Of a DNA stretch of 64,000 nucleotides, positions 52,401-61,007 are shown one piece after another. The notes under the pieces are model-generated. The model had not been told where the DNA came from and did no database searches. It saw nothing but the letters and a program-made list of their open reading frames with translations. The translations under genes were made by a program, and so were the position numbers. The DNA lies in the NCBI GenBank assembly GCA_009767595.1, contig VSDK01004402.1, positions 157,305-221,304 of the forward strand, given 5' to 3'. The stretch comes from Symbiodinium kawagutii. Its lineage: Eukaryota; Sar; Dinophyceae; Suessiales; Symbiodiniaceae. The stretch's first letter is position 1; every line of letters begins with the position of its first letter.

Positions 52401-55330
52401 GTCATGGGTAAAGCTGCTTTGGATAGCATATCTACTTTGGCGAAGGATGCAGCTGCTGATCGGTTTATATTTGGGAGAGGTTTTCAGCAACCATGGGGAA
52501 ACAACCAGCCAGTATCATGGGAGCATGCCTCGTGAAAAATTTGACGAGATAGGTTCGGTTTTCTGTGACATCCGCTGATGCCGTAAAGCTTTGAAACTCA
52601 AACAGGCGGGTAACCAGAATATCCTTCACTTTGGCAAGAATAGCTACATCGAACAAGCTATTTTGGAAAAGCAATTCATCAGGTTTGGTGAATGATAGTT
52701 CATGATTCATGATTATTGTTTTTAAGAGCTTGTCAGATCCTTTGGCTAATGATGAATCATTGATTTGAGCTGATCATTCGGGTGACTAACATTTGGTGAC
52801 TGATATTCAATTGATTGATCATCAACCGTTTGGTTGATCCTATGGTTAATGAATGATATGAATCCTTTGGTTAATAATGACTGTCGTTGATTCATCATTT
52901 GGTAAATCCTATGGTGAGTAGTGGCTGATCATTGTCGTTTCAGTTCAGAGTTCACGCCGGGTACTGTTCGCCCCCAGGATTAGTGGCGAGTTCCTGGTGT
53001 GCCAGAATCCTGTGCCTGGGACTGCATCGCAACCCCCACCCAGCTTGAGCACAACTCGCTGGACAAACGTGGGGATCAACCGCCTAAAACACTCATGTTA
53101 GCTCATTAGTGTGGCACACGAGTAAACAACCAACCAACTGCCATGATAACATGAGTGTTTTGAGCAGTTGAGTGGTTGATCGCTTGGTCAAGGATGGTTT
53201 TGGACACGTGAACATCGACCAACCGATGTTAGTGTGGTTGATTGGTTGATTGGTTGGTTGGTAATCTTTGAGCCCCAAAGCCGCGGCACTGATCAAACAG
53301 CTTGGTCTTCACGCTTCGACTTCAGGGGGAAATTTACGCGCCATTTTTGGGGGGAGATCTGTGATCTGTGAAGCCAAAATATTTATCCTATGGTGGCTTC
53401 TAGATTTATGCATACAACCTTAAAATCATCCATATAACGTTGAGTTTTAGGTTGTTTCCAAGAAACTGTTTGAAATAAGATATGTGTTTTAAGTTCTAGT
53501 CCTGGTATGGGCACCTACCCATGGTCACCGAGCCTGTGACCCATTTTCACCTAGGAACCATCACACTGACAACGAAACATTCCCCCACGCCCCCAACTTT
53601 TACTACTTGGAGCGACAAATTCAAGTCCCAGTTCCCCGCACCTCAGTGGCACGTTTCACGTTGCGATTGGGGTCGCGGGAGCCCGCGGAGGTCTTTGCCG
53701 TTGTGCATTTTGCAGGTTTCATGCGGTTGTCCAAGGTGAAGCTGTGTGGGTGGATCCGGCCGCCAATGGAGAGCACGGAATTTGTAGTGCAGATCAGTGA
53801 GAGCAGGTCATGGTTTCTAGTTGTGGAGGGATCCTTATTGGAGATGGGCCAGAGTTGAAATCCAGCCACTTTGAAGTCTTTGGCCAACATCATGGCTGCA
53901 TTACCGCAGTGAGAGAAGGCGGAAAATCCACAAGGCTACAAGGATCGTGGCAGCGAAGGACACGGTGGGTCCCCGAGATGGTTGGAGCTGCGGTGCTGCT
54001 CTCAGCCTCACGCCGCGCAAAAATGCGCGGGCGGTCCTCCGCACAGCCGTGGATGTGAGCCATGCATTTGCCTTGCCTTCGACCCGCCACCTGTACAACG
54101 TATTGAACGAAGCCCCGCGAGGTTCTTTCGCCCACTGGGCCACATTGAATTGCACAAGCACCAGCTTCAGCTGAACCTTGATCAGCCCAACCGCTCATGT
54201 ATTCCTTGTCTTTCTGCCTCTGGTTTCGGACAGCCAAACCCTGGAAGGATCATGGTACGATGCTGGAGACGGGCTTATAGTTTCTCATTGCTTTTCACAG
54301 AACTTTTCTTTCCCCAAATAAAAAGTTCAGGCTGAGATCTCACATGACCACAACGAGTCAGTGTACTATTGACTCCGAAGTCGACTGCATTCAACCCAAC
54401 AAGAAGTTGCACAATAAGCCATGCATCTCCTCAGGTCCCACGGCTCCTCTCAGGATGTGGTGGCCAGACATGGCAGCAAGGTCTACGGCAAGGCTGCCAT
54501 CGGTGCGCCACCAATGTCAGTGCCTTGCTTGCAGCGGGCAGGGGTCTGAAAATGATTCGCTACCCTAAGGAAGGGTGATTTCATTTGGTGTTCTGTCTCA
54601 AGAATGATCAGATTTTGAAGTTTAGATGTCATGCCCCTATCCAAAACAACATGAAACGCGCGCTCGTTTGGTAGATTGTGAGTGACCTTGGTCTGTCCTC
54701 TTGGACCTGCACAGTTCTTACCACCGGTGTATTACGAGCCGAACTGTTCTCATGGCTCCTTTCATCAAAGTCTGAAAATGGCAGGGTTCATTTTTGGGCC
54801 TTTAGGGTTCAAGTTTAAGCAGTGTGTTTCTTACTTGTTTGACGTATTTTTGTTTGATATATGCTTGCATTCTAAGGCAAAATGTCAAATAATGCTTGAA
54901 TTCTGAAATTATGCATGTGTTTTTACCATCATGTCTACTGTGTGGTCATACCTATGTGCAGATGCGTAGACAAGCATCATAGTGCATGTGTGGACACAAA
55001 GATACAAGCATCCGCCGATGATACACATTGGCATGTTGACACTATTTTAGATATACATAAAATCAATGAAAATCACAATATCTGATTTAAAGTAATGTAT
55101 TTTCGGGTCAAATCAACGATCCTCTCAGCATACACAATCTGAATATCACAAAGCTCCCCATGGCGCCAGGTGCCTCACCTGGATGCCCGGAAGATCTGTG
55201 GGAAACCCGTGCTGCTCTTCGGACCCTTCGCCGGCTTCAGCCCCAGGCGCTGCTGCTCACCACCACCACCACCACCACCACCATTATCACATGTATGCAT
55301 GTATGTATGTATGTATATATATATATATGT

Positions 55331-55379
<49 letters not shown>

Positions 55380-58300
55380 CCATCATTGCATGGATGAGGA
55401 GTACGGTCCTGATTGACACCATCCTCAAGATTCCTTCCCAAGAATTCTTCAGATGAAGGTCCCCAAGCATCATCAACCTTGAAATTTCGCTGCTTCAAAG
55501 ACCGCCATTTTTTTCGGAGCCACGCCGCCTGGCAGATTTTTGAAGACCGGTTCCTTGATGGATCTCTTCAGATCATTGAGGCACGGTTCGCTGGTGATAG
55601 ACTCGTGGCTGTTGGATGACGGGTGACCTGGTGCTGCTTGGTCCCCGTTGGTCGCGTGACAGGTTCACCATCTTGTTACTGCTCAAATAAGATATGTGTT
55701 GATCATTTCGGTAGTGGGGTCAGGTGTAACTTCAGGGATTGAATGTTGGCACTTTGGGACAGGTTCGGTGATGATGACGACTGAGTTTCCGTTGGCCCGT
55801 AGATACTGCCATTGAAGCAACAACTGTCCTTGAAATCCCTTCAAGTCCTCAGCGATTGTCATTTGGAAAATATCGCACGATGGTAGTCTGAACCTGTGGC
55901 CACAGAATCCGAACTGTTCTCCTTGGGCGTTGTTTCTGTAGCAAAGTTTTCCTTGCAACTAACCAACCACATCACCAGCTGATTCAACCATCACCATTAG
56001 TCCTCACCAGATGGTTCACCACCATTCACCAATAAACCAACCACCAAGGCTAGGAACTTCAACCCTCGGTGCCCACGGCTTCACCGTTGCAGGCCACACA
56101 ACATCCTGCCTGCCGCGGCCGCTGGGCTACGGAACCTGGACCTCTCGAAGTATCTCATTGGACAGTGACTGGCACAGCAGTTCGTGGGGATGGCTGCGGA
56201 GTTAGGTTGGTTGAGGATGGTTAAGTATGGTTAGTTGCTTGGTGTAGCCTGGTTGGTTAAGTTGATGATTAGTTGGTTGGTTAAGTTGATGGTTAGCTGG
56301 TTGGTTAAGTTGATGGTTAGCTGGTTGGTTAAGTTAATGTTAGTTTGTTGCTTTAGCCTGATTTGTTAAGGGTGGTTTATGTCAGACTGTTCATTGAGTT
56401 ACTCCGTTGGCATAGACTGACATCCAGGATAGATGAAAATGTTGAACTACATTGTGTGGTCGTTGTAACTGCTTTAGCTCACTGGGAATCGTTTTGACCA
56501 GGCCATTTGATCAGTGACACCATGCCGCACCCCAGTGGTTGGATGCATGGGTAATGGTCAATCAGTAGAAACACGAGAAACTGAGTTGGCAATGAAATGA
56601 TAGGGACAGACAACCAGCTTATGGTTCAGTAATTCTTAAAAGAAGCCCAATGCACAACTCCGCATGTAAAAGACAACAAGAAGAGTTCAAAAGTTTTCGA
56701 AATATCATTCAAAAAGCAGTGCTTGAGTCCTTGTTGGCAGCATGGGGATAGAAAGGACCAGTCGAGGGATACGACTGGTGATGCCTCCAACCGCCAAAAG
56801 ATTAGCGGGGAAAGTGTCGAGAAATTGTATCCAAAGCCATGGCGTAGCCCAAAGTGTCTCGTGGTTTCGTGTGGTTTCCCTCCTCGTGAATGGTTTGGGG
56901 CAGTACCGTGGCCATTCAAATTATTGTCAACTGTCATGAACCAATATAACTTTTTTAACCTTATGTAATTGCTATAAATTCCATATTGTTTTGTTGCGTC
57001 AGTCTCCCCTGATTCCTTGCCGGCTCTTTAGCCGTTGTCAAACCATCAGCCAACCATTGAGCATCATGGATGATCATTAACGATCACCATTAACCATTCA
57101 TTGACCGGGTATCTACTGCTAACCATCACTTAAGTGACCATTGTTACTCATTATTAACCAGCTGATTTTCATGAACTAGTCATCTATCCCCCATCAATCC
57201 GGAATCATTTCGCAGCTTATTTACCACCATTACCATTACTCAGCAGCTTATTTGCCAGCTTAGCTTGGCGCAAGGGCGCGATCTCAGGCTGCTGTCGACG
57301 AAGTCGCAGAAGTTGGCTGAACTCAGAAACTTCATTCCAGACGCCGAGGCGACCGCTGTGGGTGGCCATGGCTGAGGCTGCCGAGCCAGGACGGGTAACC
57401 AAGCGGCCCGACCGAAAAATGATCATTTGACCAGGAAACCATTGGTTTTGGAGGTGCTAGATAAGCTGATAGATGATTAAAATGCACAGATAGCAAATCT
57501 ACTTGTACGTGTTGATTTACAGGCATACATACATAAGTGGATATATATATGTATGGATTGGTATTCATATTTATATATGTACAATTATTTGCATTTTCGT
57601 ATGTACATCTGCACATGCAAAAAACGACCGTTCCAAATGATCATCTCCACCTCTCTGAGCACGATCAGGGTATATTCATTTTTATACTTGTATTGCACGA
57701 AAAACCAGGAATATCAAAGCGATCCTGAACCTTTTTCCACACTTTTGAAGCCTTATCAACAATTATCCAAGAATGGCCAATGATGTTTCGTTTGGGAACT
57801 CACTAGCGACTAAAGGAAACCCTGTTTTTGGCGCGCAGAGTAAATGTGTGGGTTGCTCCTTAGAGTCGGATAGACCCATAGAGAATGGTAAAGCTGTAAA
57901 CAAACCGCCCCCGATTTTACCAAGACACGTGCGAGTTGCTAATATGGATCTCTGATTGGTCAATATGCAGCTTCTTGCACTGCTGACGATCTTTTTGTTA
58001 TCCATCACAGGCTCTTGGTTGGTTGTTTCCAGTGTTGATGCTTGATCATTTCCTACATGCAAGTTTTGACCCTCTGTCTTCAGTTGTCTCAGACTTTCTG
58101 CAGTTCGACCCAGGCAGACGATTGGAGTTTGGTCACTGCCGGACAACGCGTGCAGATCATGAAGAGGGACCCAAAGCTGACAGGCTCGAGACATCCATGA
58201 TCCAGGACACTTCCTCATGGAAGGGTATCGATGATATTGATAACGTTTAACGATGGGAATCGATGCCAATAGTGGTTCATCATTTTGGTAATAGGTGGTT

Positions 58301-59804
58301 CTTAATGCTTGTTGATAATCCTAAATCATCATAGTCGTTGAGAATCATTGGTGATGATTCTTCTTACATGTGGAACGAACCAACTGGTTTGGCGTCACAT
58401 GGTTTGCACATGGACTAATCCCTCCACAAAGAGGTTGGGTTTTCACGAATGAATGAAGCCAGCATGAGTACTTGATACTGACCTATCAAGATGCATTCCT
58501 AGTATCGATATCTCATCATTGCCATCTGCTGTAGAGTTTTCATATGTGCCAGCATACCCATGGATCAAGACTTCGGCTGCTTACCATGTATAACAATGTA
58601 CCAACACAACGTACCAGCATGATATTTGTGTGATTGGGAATCACTATTGGTGATTGTTCTGTCCATTCCTGGAAAATAAAGTGCCTTGAATTACAGTATT
58701 TATACTGGTTACCACTTAACACGCACCCTTGAATCAACAATCTAGCCGCAAAATATGTCATTACGCCGGACCCAGATTCTCAAGTAACATCAACAAACAT
58801 CGAAGACGAAACCATCACCAGCCAACCCAAGGATTCATCGCCCACGAGAAACCACGGCAACTCCTGGCCGCTGCCAGGTGTTTTGCAGTTTGGTACCGAG
58901 GCGCTGGGCACATGGTGCTGGGGCAAGCTGGTCCTGGTGACCTGGCCATAGTGTAGTTTAGAACGCAGCATAGCTGGTCAAAGAATGGTTGGGAACATGG
59001 CATAGGCTTAGCATAGTCAAATGATCATGGATCTCTTTATGAAATTTGAAGCTAGTGAGGCTAATCAAAAGCTTTGTTTTGGCTTCAAACTATCCTCGAC
59101 TCTGTAATCAGATCAAGGAGCAACCCCAACCAATCCAAGAATCCACAAATCAAATCCGCAAAGATGATTCTCAAATCGTGCGGACTCCGTGATTAACCAT
59201 CGTTTATCAGTAGGAAAAATGATTCAACATCAATTTATCATCAGTTAGGCACCAATAGTTTATCAATCAACCAATCTTCAACCATCATGTATCATTTCCA
59301 AGCTTGTTTCATCAGTCAGAAGCATCTTTGCCAACATTAACCATCAATTCACCATCAGCTAGCTAGCTTTTACCATGGTTAGCTACTAGTCAATCATCAA
59401 ATTAACCATCAATTCACCATTGGGAACATTTATCACACCGCTAGCTCACCATTCTTGGCAACATTTTTTTTACTATCAACCAGCTTCTTCACCACCATTC
59501 ACCATCAAATTCACCATCATTACCTGCCAGTGAACCTATAGCGAACAATTCATCAGCATTTCACCTCTAATGCACCGTCAGGACATGTGAATTCACGGCC
59601 ACTTAACCATCTAATTCAGCATGAACCAGTGATCCAATTCAGCATTTTCACCATCTGACCCACCAGCCGTTTGACCGTCTCACCATGTCATCCACGGCCA
59701 CTTCCCATCCGGCGCTCCCCGTAGGTCGTCAGTTCCGACGGCATCGCTGGGCTGCTGGGCGCGTCGCCCGGTGCGTCCACGGCGGTGCAGGTGGCGCTGG
59801 ATGT
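40081..59804 (+). CDS. mqo: malate:quinone oxidoreductase gene, 23 exons recovered
   Basis: FAD-dependent malate:quinone oxidoreductase (EC 1.1.5.4) oxidises malate to oxaloacetate and passes electrons to ubiquinone. In dinoflagellates and apicomplexans it is known to stand in for mitochondrial malate dehydrogenase. I assembled it from 23 short exons (23-100 nt) that join in frame with no stop, about 467 residues. In order they carry the FAD-binding start [15 protein letters not shown], the family hallmark [15 protein letters not shown], then [66 protein letters not shown] and [11 protein letters not shown]. All 22 introns (189-1,659 nt) end in AG. Donors are 12 GT, 7 GC and 3 GA. Missing are the presequence with the start codon and roughly the last 50-60 residues, which should lie beyond the viral block starting near 60.1 kb. 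The family is certain; the outer ends of the first and last exon are not. Confidence 0.95.
40659..40742. mobile_element. MITE-like family B copy in mqo intron 1
   Basis: Starts CTGGTTGTTGGTGTTTCTCA and contains TATTTTCCCTAATATTAAGC and GATATTTTCATAGGGATTCA. Confidence 0.45.
41028..41089 (+). CDS. mqo: mqo exon 2
   Basis: Encodes [20 protein letters not shown] and completes the GGGIMS dinucleotide-binding motif. The donor is GC (GCACCT). The last three bases (Ile) were placed in the exon because that restores the usual spacing to the next motif VERL. An overlapping open frame from ATG 40981 to 41106 is in another frame and is not the coding one. Confidence 0.93.
42199..42231 (+). CDS. mqo: mqo exon 3
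   Basis: Encodes [11 protein letters not shown], the conserved acidic end of the second strand of the FAD fold. The acceptor is CCCCAG and the donor is GA (GAGCTG). GAG occurs on both sides of the intron. Confidence 0.92.
42296..42405. mobile_element. MITE-like family A copy in mqo intron 3
   Basis: Starts GGGGGGTTCTCAAGCCATAG, contains GGATGATTTGGGGGGTTCCC, and ends ATTTTAAGAAAGCACCAC. It lies 65 nt into the intron after mqo exon 3. Confidence 0.6.
43083..43172 (+). CDS. mqo: mqo exon 4 (family hallmark)
   Basis: Encodes [16 protein letters not shown] followed by [14 protein letters not shown], the most diagnostic stretch of malate:quinone oxidoreductases. The acceptor is CGCGAG and the donor GTTTCG. 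The exon starts and ends between codons. Confidence 0.97.
43362..43391 (+). CDS. mqo: mqo exon 5 (10 codons)
   Basis: Encodes [10 protein letters not shown]. The acceptor is CTTGAG and the donor GTTACT. The preceding intron is the shortest of the gene at 189 nt. Confidence 0.88.
44254..44303 (+). CDS. mqo: mqo exon 6
   Basis: Encodes [16 protein letters not shown] plus two bases of the next Glu codon. The SRQxWAH motif is typical of the family. The acceptor is CTCCCAG and the donor is GA (GATTCC). Confidence 0.93.
44592..44693. mobile_element. MITE-like family B copy in mqo intron 6
   Basis: Starts TTGGTGGTTTCAAACATG and ends GGTGGTTCAACCACCAAA. The interior is TTTTCCCTTGTAATTATTGA. Confidence 0.6.
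44784..44835. repeat. ATC microsatellite in mqo intron 6
   Basis: About 17 copies of ATC/CAT. Confidence 0.95.
44978..45069 (+). CDS. mqo: mqo exon 7
   Basis: Encodes [18 protein letters not shown] and continues through [11 protein letters not shown]. The T-x-PHM-x-F motif is conserved in the family. The acceptor is TCTCAG and the donor GTCTCT. Confidence 0.95.
46052..46087 (+). CDS. mqo: mqo exon 8
   Basis: Encodes [11 protein letters not shown]. It joins in frame to exon 7 (completing Arg) and to exon 9 (completing Gly). The acceptor is TCCCAG and the donor GTTTCT. Confidence 0.9.
46855..46932. repeat. small inverted-repeat element in mqo intron 8
   Basis: CTCTGACAAACCAACCT at the left pairs with AGGTTGGTTTATCAGAG at the right with one mismatch. 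A third copy of CTCTGACAAACCAAC lies at about 46708. Confidence 0.6.
47060..47159. mobile_element. MITE-like family A copy in mqo intron 8
   Basis: The left end is degenerate (ATTTCTCAAAATAGTGGCTG). The middle contains GGATGATTTGGGGGTACTCC and the right end is AATTGAGAAACCACCAAATG. Confidence 0.5.
47361..47456. mobile_element. MITE-like family A copy in mqo intron 8
   Basis: Starts GGGTGTTTCTCAAAAGGGGG, contains TACTATAAATGAACATTGGA, and ends CCCCTATTTTGAGAAACA. It is the second copy in the same intron, the longest of the gene. Confidence 0.55.
47747..47846 (+). CDS. mqo: mqo exon 9
   Basis: Encodes [20 protein letters not shown] and then [12 protein letters not shown]. The WAPLxMEGR motif is strongly conserved. 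The acceptor is GCTGAG and the donor GTCCTA. This is the longest exon found, at 100 nt. Confidence 0.96.
48296..48353 (+). CDS. mqo: mqo exon 10
   Basis: Encodes [19 protein letters not shown], including the conserved GTDVxFG motif. The acceptor is CTCCAG and the donor GTGGAC. Confidence 0.94.
48685..48739. mobile_element. MITE-like family A remnant touching an mqo exon
   Basis: Carries CCACTATAAATGCTAAATAC and AAGGATGATTTGGGGGTCC, the inner and right-middle parts of family A. It breaks off 7 nt before mqo exon 11 begins. The usual inverted-repeat right end is missing. Confidence 0.5.
48747..48810 (+). CDS. mqo: mqo exon 11
   Basis: Encodes [20 protein letters not shown] plus Arg and one base. 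The donor is GC (GCACTG). The acceptor CGCAG lies only a few bases after the right half of a MITE-like family A repeat (48685-48739). Confidence 0.92.
48960..49116 (-). pseudogene. antisense coding-like fragment at the gap
   Basis: The minus strand reads [20 protein letters not shown] then [20 protein letters not shown] and is cut by the gap. It lies inside mqo intron 11 in opposite orientation. It may be a transposon or retrocopy fragment; no family recognised. Confidence 0.3.
49117..49145. other. assembly gap (29 N)
   Basis: Run of N in mqo intron 11. No expected mqo coding sequence is missing across it, because exons 11 and 12 join in phase. Confidence 1.
49355..49396. repeat. CAG microsatellite in mqo intron 11
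   Basis: About 14 CAG units. The poly-Gln and poly-Ser frames across it are not genes. Confidence 0.95.
49568..49622 (+). CDS. mqo: mqo exon 12
   Basis: Encodes [17 protein letters not shown], the short strand pair before the second FAD-contact region. The acceptor is CTCCAG and the donor is GA (GACTTG). Phases fit both neighbours. Confidence 0.85.
50118..50176 (+). CDS. mqo: mqo exon 13
   Basis: Encodes [19 protein letters not shown] plus the first base of Gly. The RAxFVFIGAGG motif is completed by exon 14. The acceptor is CCACAG and the donor is GC (GCTCGG). Confidence 0.94.
50224..50334. mobile_element. MITE-like family A copy in mqo intron 13
   Basis: Starts GGGTGTTTCTCTAGCCATAG and ends TTTTTTGAGAAACCACCATA. 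It begins 47 nt after the exon 13 donor. Confidence 0.6.
51348..51420 (+). CDS. mqo: mqo exon 14
   Basis: Encodes [20 protein letters not shown] and MGF plus two bases of Pro. LLQxSGIPE is a conserved family motif. The acceptor is CATGAG and the donor GTGACT. Confidence 0.96.
52061..52112. repeat. 10-bp tandem repeat
   Basis: Five units of CCAATCATAT in mqo intron 14. Confidence 0.9.
52978..53011 (+). CDS. mqo: mqo exon 15
   Basis: Encodes [11 protein letters not shown], matching the conserved GFPVxGxFLV region together with exon 14. The acceptor is CCCCCAG and the donor GTGCCT. Confidence 0.92.
53086..53161. repeat. 15-bp foldback in mqo intron 15
   Basis: AAAACACTCATGTTA and TAACATGAGTGTTTT are perfect arms around a 46-nt loop, 75 nt after the exon 15 donor. 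Confidence 0.75.
53560..54240. other. GC-rich coding-like block inside mqo intron 15
   Basis: Open frames run on both strands, for example plus-strand [20 protein letters not shown] and [20 protein letters not shown]. Exons 15 and 16 of mqo join without it. It may be a nested gene fragment or retrocopy. Confidence 0.3.
54454..54519 (+). CDS. mqo: mqo exon 16
   Basis: Encodes [20 protein letters not shown] and then MS, a hallmark substrate-domain stretch. The acceptor is CTCTCAG and the donor GTGCCT. It starts and ends between codons. Confidence 0.96.
55170..55246 (+). CDS. mqo: mqo exon 17
   Basis: Encodes [20 protein letters not shown] followed by AGFSP. VPHxDxR and LFGPFA are conserved. 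The acceptor is GCGCCAG and the donor is GC (GCGCTG). Confidence 0.96.
55259..55384. repeat. CAC and ATC microsatellites in mqo intron 17
   Basis: (CAC)n at 55259-55283, a TATG/TA stretch, then (ATC)n at 55330-55384. They begin 12 nt after the exon 17 donor. The poly-His and poly-Ser frames are artefacts. Confidence 0.95.
55536..55580 (+). CDS. mqo: mqo exon 18
   Basis: Encodes [14 protein letters not shown]. Its first base completes Arg, giving the conserved K/R-FLK-x-GS-xxDL motif. The acceptor is CTGGCAG and the donor is GC (GCACGG). Confidence 0.92.
56093..56164 (+). CDS. mqo: mqo exon 19
   Basis: Encodes [20 protein letters not shown] and then LIG. The N-xxPM-xxxGLxNxxLxKYL pattern is conserved. 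The acceptor is TTGCAG and the donor GTGACT. Confidence 0.94.
57264..57361 (+). CDS. mqo: mqo exon 20
   Basis: Encodes [20 protein letters not shown] and then [12 protein letters not shown]. The donor is GTGGCC. The acceptor TTAG was chosen over the nearby CCAG because only it keeps phase with exon 19. Confidence 0.88.
58118..58183 (+). CDS. mqo: mqo exon 21
   Basis: Encodes [20 protein letters not shown] plus Thr and one base. The AGQRVQIxKRD motif is highly conserved. The acceptor is AGGCAG and the donor is GC (GCTCGA). Confidence 0.96.
58878..58900 (+). CDS. mqo: mqo exon 22 (23 nt)
   Basis: Encodes VLQFGTE, the conserved G-x-L-x-x-GTE motif. The acceptor is TGCCAG and the donor is GC (GCGCTG). 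This is the shortest exon found; it is supported by phase on both sides and by motif order. Confidence 0.88.
59725..59804 (+). CDS. mqo: mqo exon 23 (last before the viral block)
   Basis: Encodes [20 protein letters not shown] and then [18 protein letters not shown] is a hallmark motif. The acceptor is CCGTAG. The donor is GT, either after 59802 or after 59804. The remaining C-terminal part, including the conserved PSYG region, is not seen before 64000. Confidence 0.95.
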
Positions 59805-60100
59805 GTCTTGGAGCTTCGCCCAGGGGAAATCAATGGATGGTGAGGGATGGGCAGGGGATGTTTGGAGGTGGGATGAGTTGATGTAGCTGGGGATGGTTAG
59901 AGAGTAGACCCTAGGCTTGGGGGGTAGTTGCTTACCCACATTTTCATCCACCATTTTTCACCATCATTTTTCCATCCATCAACCCATTCCACCATTTCCC
60001 CATCCATATTCCCATTCATATTCCCATCCATCTTCATTCCCATATCATCCATCAAAAAAAATCATCTTCATCCATGTTATCATAGCAACCTACCCCCAAG
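59805..60100. other. mqo: mqo intron remnant up to the viral boundary
   Basis: After exon 23 the sequence is first G-rich with GGATGG-type words (to about 59,935), then CCAT-rich with CACCATTTTT and CCATCC words (to about 60,050). This is the same 5'-to-3' switch seen in other introns of the gene. Normal host sequence then stops and the AT-rich viral block begins. Confidence 0.6.
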
Positions 60101-60132
60101 GTCTCTCATAGAAAAAATAAGTAAGAAAAATA

Positions 60133-60164
60133 TTGATTAAATAAGGATAATTTTATTTAATCAA
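60133..60164 (-). terminator. stem-loop after the zinc-finger gene
   Basis: A perfect inverted repeat with 12-bp arms (TTGATTAAATAA / TTATTTAATCAA) and an 8-nt loop, beginning 3 nt beyond the stop codon. Stem-loops at gene ends guide mRNA 3' processing in mimivirus-like viruses; the same role is inferred here. Confidence 0.55.
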
Positions 60165-60167
60165 CAT

Positions 60168-60512
60168 TTATTCATTACAACATAAGTAGCCATCAGTCAG
60201 TAAATATTGGTTTTCTAAATCTATTTGTATTGATTTAGTTTTGTTCAAGTTTTGGATATGTTTATTTGTTCTGACATGCTTTGCTCTTCTACAAGTTTTG
60301 ATTAAGCAATTACATATTTCGCACATTTCCTCGCGTTGGTTGTATTCTTTCATATAATCTTTTTTGTTTTCTAATATTGTATCTTTCTTTCTTTCATACT
60401 TTCTTTTCATTTTAGCAAGGCATGAATCACAAGATTTATACCCCTCATCAAATTTATCTATTGTTTTGTTACGCTGACAGCAACTACAGTATTTTCTTTC
60501 AACTTTCTCCAT
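60168..60512 (-). CDS. zinc-finger protein of viral type
   Basis: 114 residues with two likely zinc sites. Cys 9, Cys 12, Cys 28 and Cys 31 form a C4 ribbon. Cys 64, Cys 67, His 79 and His 85 form a C2H2-type finger with the context AKHVRTNKH. Such finger arrangements are common in giant viruses and Polinton-like elements. DNA or RNA binding is likely, but the target is unknown. A helical Lys/Glu-rich linker joins the two sites. Upstream there is only a weak relative of the promoter motif (60531-60540). A strong stem-loop starts just past the stop codon. Confidence 0.7.
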   Translation of the reverse strand: MEKVERKYCSCCQRNKTIDKFDEGYKSCDSCLAKMKRKYERKKDTILENKKDYMKEYNQREEMCEICNCLIKTCRRAKHVRTNKHIQNLNKTKSIQIDLENQYLLTDGYLCCNE

Positions 60513-60530
60513 GCTATATAGGGTGGTTAG

Positions 60531-60540
60531 TCTTTAAGTG
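60531..60540 (-). promoter_or_regulatory. weak promoter-motif relative before the zinc-finger gene
   Basis: CACTTAAAGA on the minus strand shares the TAAAGA end of the motif but lies only 18 nt before the ATG. It is either a diverged copy or chance. Confidence 0.25.
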
Positions 60541-60660
60541 ATTTTACCCCCCATGCCCCCCATAGAAAAAAAGTAAGAAAGAATAATTTAAATTATCTTA
60601 ATCAAAATAATTTAAATCATCCAAATCTCTTTATACCAACTCTCATTTTTTAGTTGAAAC

Positions 60661-60791
60661 CACCCTGCCCCTATTTTCGGGGCACCCTGCCCCCATTTTC
60701 GGGGCACCCTGCCCCCATTTTTGGAGCACCCTGCTTCCATTTTTGGAGCACCCTGCTTCCATTTTTGGAGCACCCTGCTTCCTTTTTGGAA
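60661..60791. repeat. 22-bp tandem repeat, 6 units
   Basis: Six units of about 22 bp with core CACCCTGCYYCCATTTTYGG. The left units carry CCCC and GGGG, the right ones TTCC and GGAG. Each unit is partly self-complementary (CCCC/GGGG or TCC/GGA around TTTT), so each could form a small hairpin. An open frame across it on the minus strand is a by-product of the repeat. Confidence 0.8.
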
Positions 60792-60805
60792 GCAACCAGT
60801 CAAAC

Positions 60806-60920
60806 CTACCACCCTCAAGGGGTGTAGGGGTGTAGCCTACCACCCTCAAGTGGTGTAGCCTACCACCCTGAAGGGGTGTAGGGGTGTAGCCTACCACCCT
60901 GAAGGGGTGTAGGGGTGTAG
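60806..60920. repeat. about 31-bp tandem repeat, 4 units
   Basis: Units of CCTACCACCCTGAAGGGGTG followed by TAGGGGTGTAG. One unit is shortened. CACCCT and AGGGGTG inside each unit can pair. Confidence 0.75.
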
Positions 60921-61007
60921 AAAATGCTAAATTTGGGCATTCCCCTCTCGCACTGGGATGGGAGACCCGCCCCCCTCTGGGGAGTTAAATTTTCTTGTCT
61001 GAGCTGG

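Noticed and set aside
55175..55498. Poly-His, poly-Asp, poly-Ser and poly-Met open frames
   Set aside because: They are produced by the CAC and ATC microsatellites.
55413..55619. Frame [14 protein letters not shown] as mqo exon 18
   Set aside because: [11 protein letters not shown] at 55536-55580 fits the conserved FLKxGS motif, phase and next exon far better.
59688..59954. 88-codon minus-strand open frame
   Set aside because: It is antisense to mqo exon 23, whose motif [11 protein letters not shown] is unmistakable.
60612..60897. Repeat-encoded minus-strand frames (SKNGSRVLQKWGQGAP)
   Set aside because: They are a direct product of the 22-bp and 31-bp tandem arrays and end abruptly with them.
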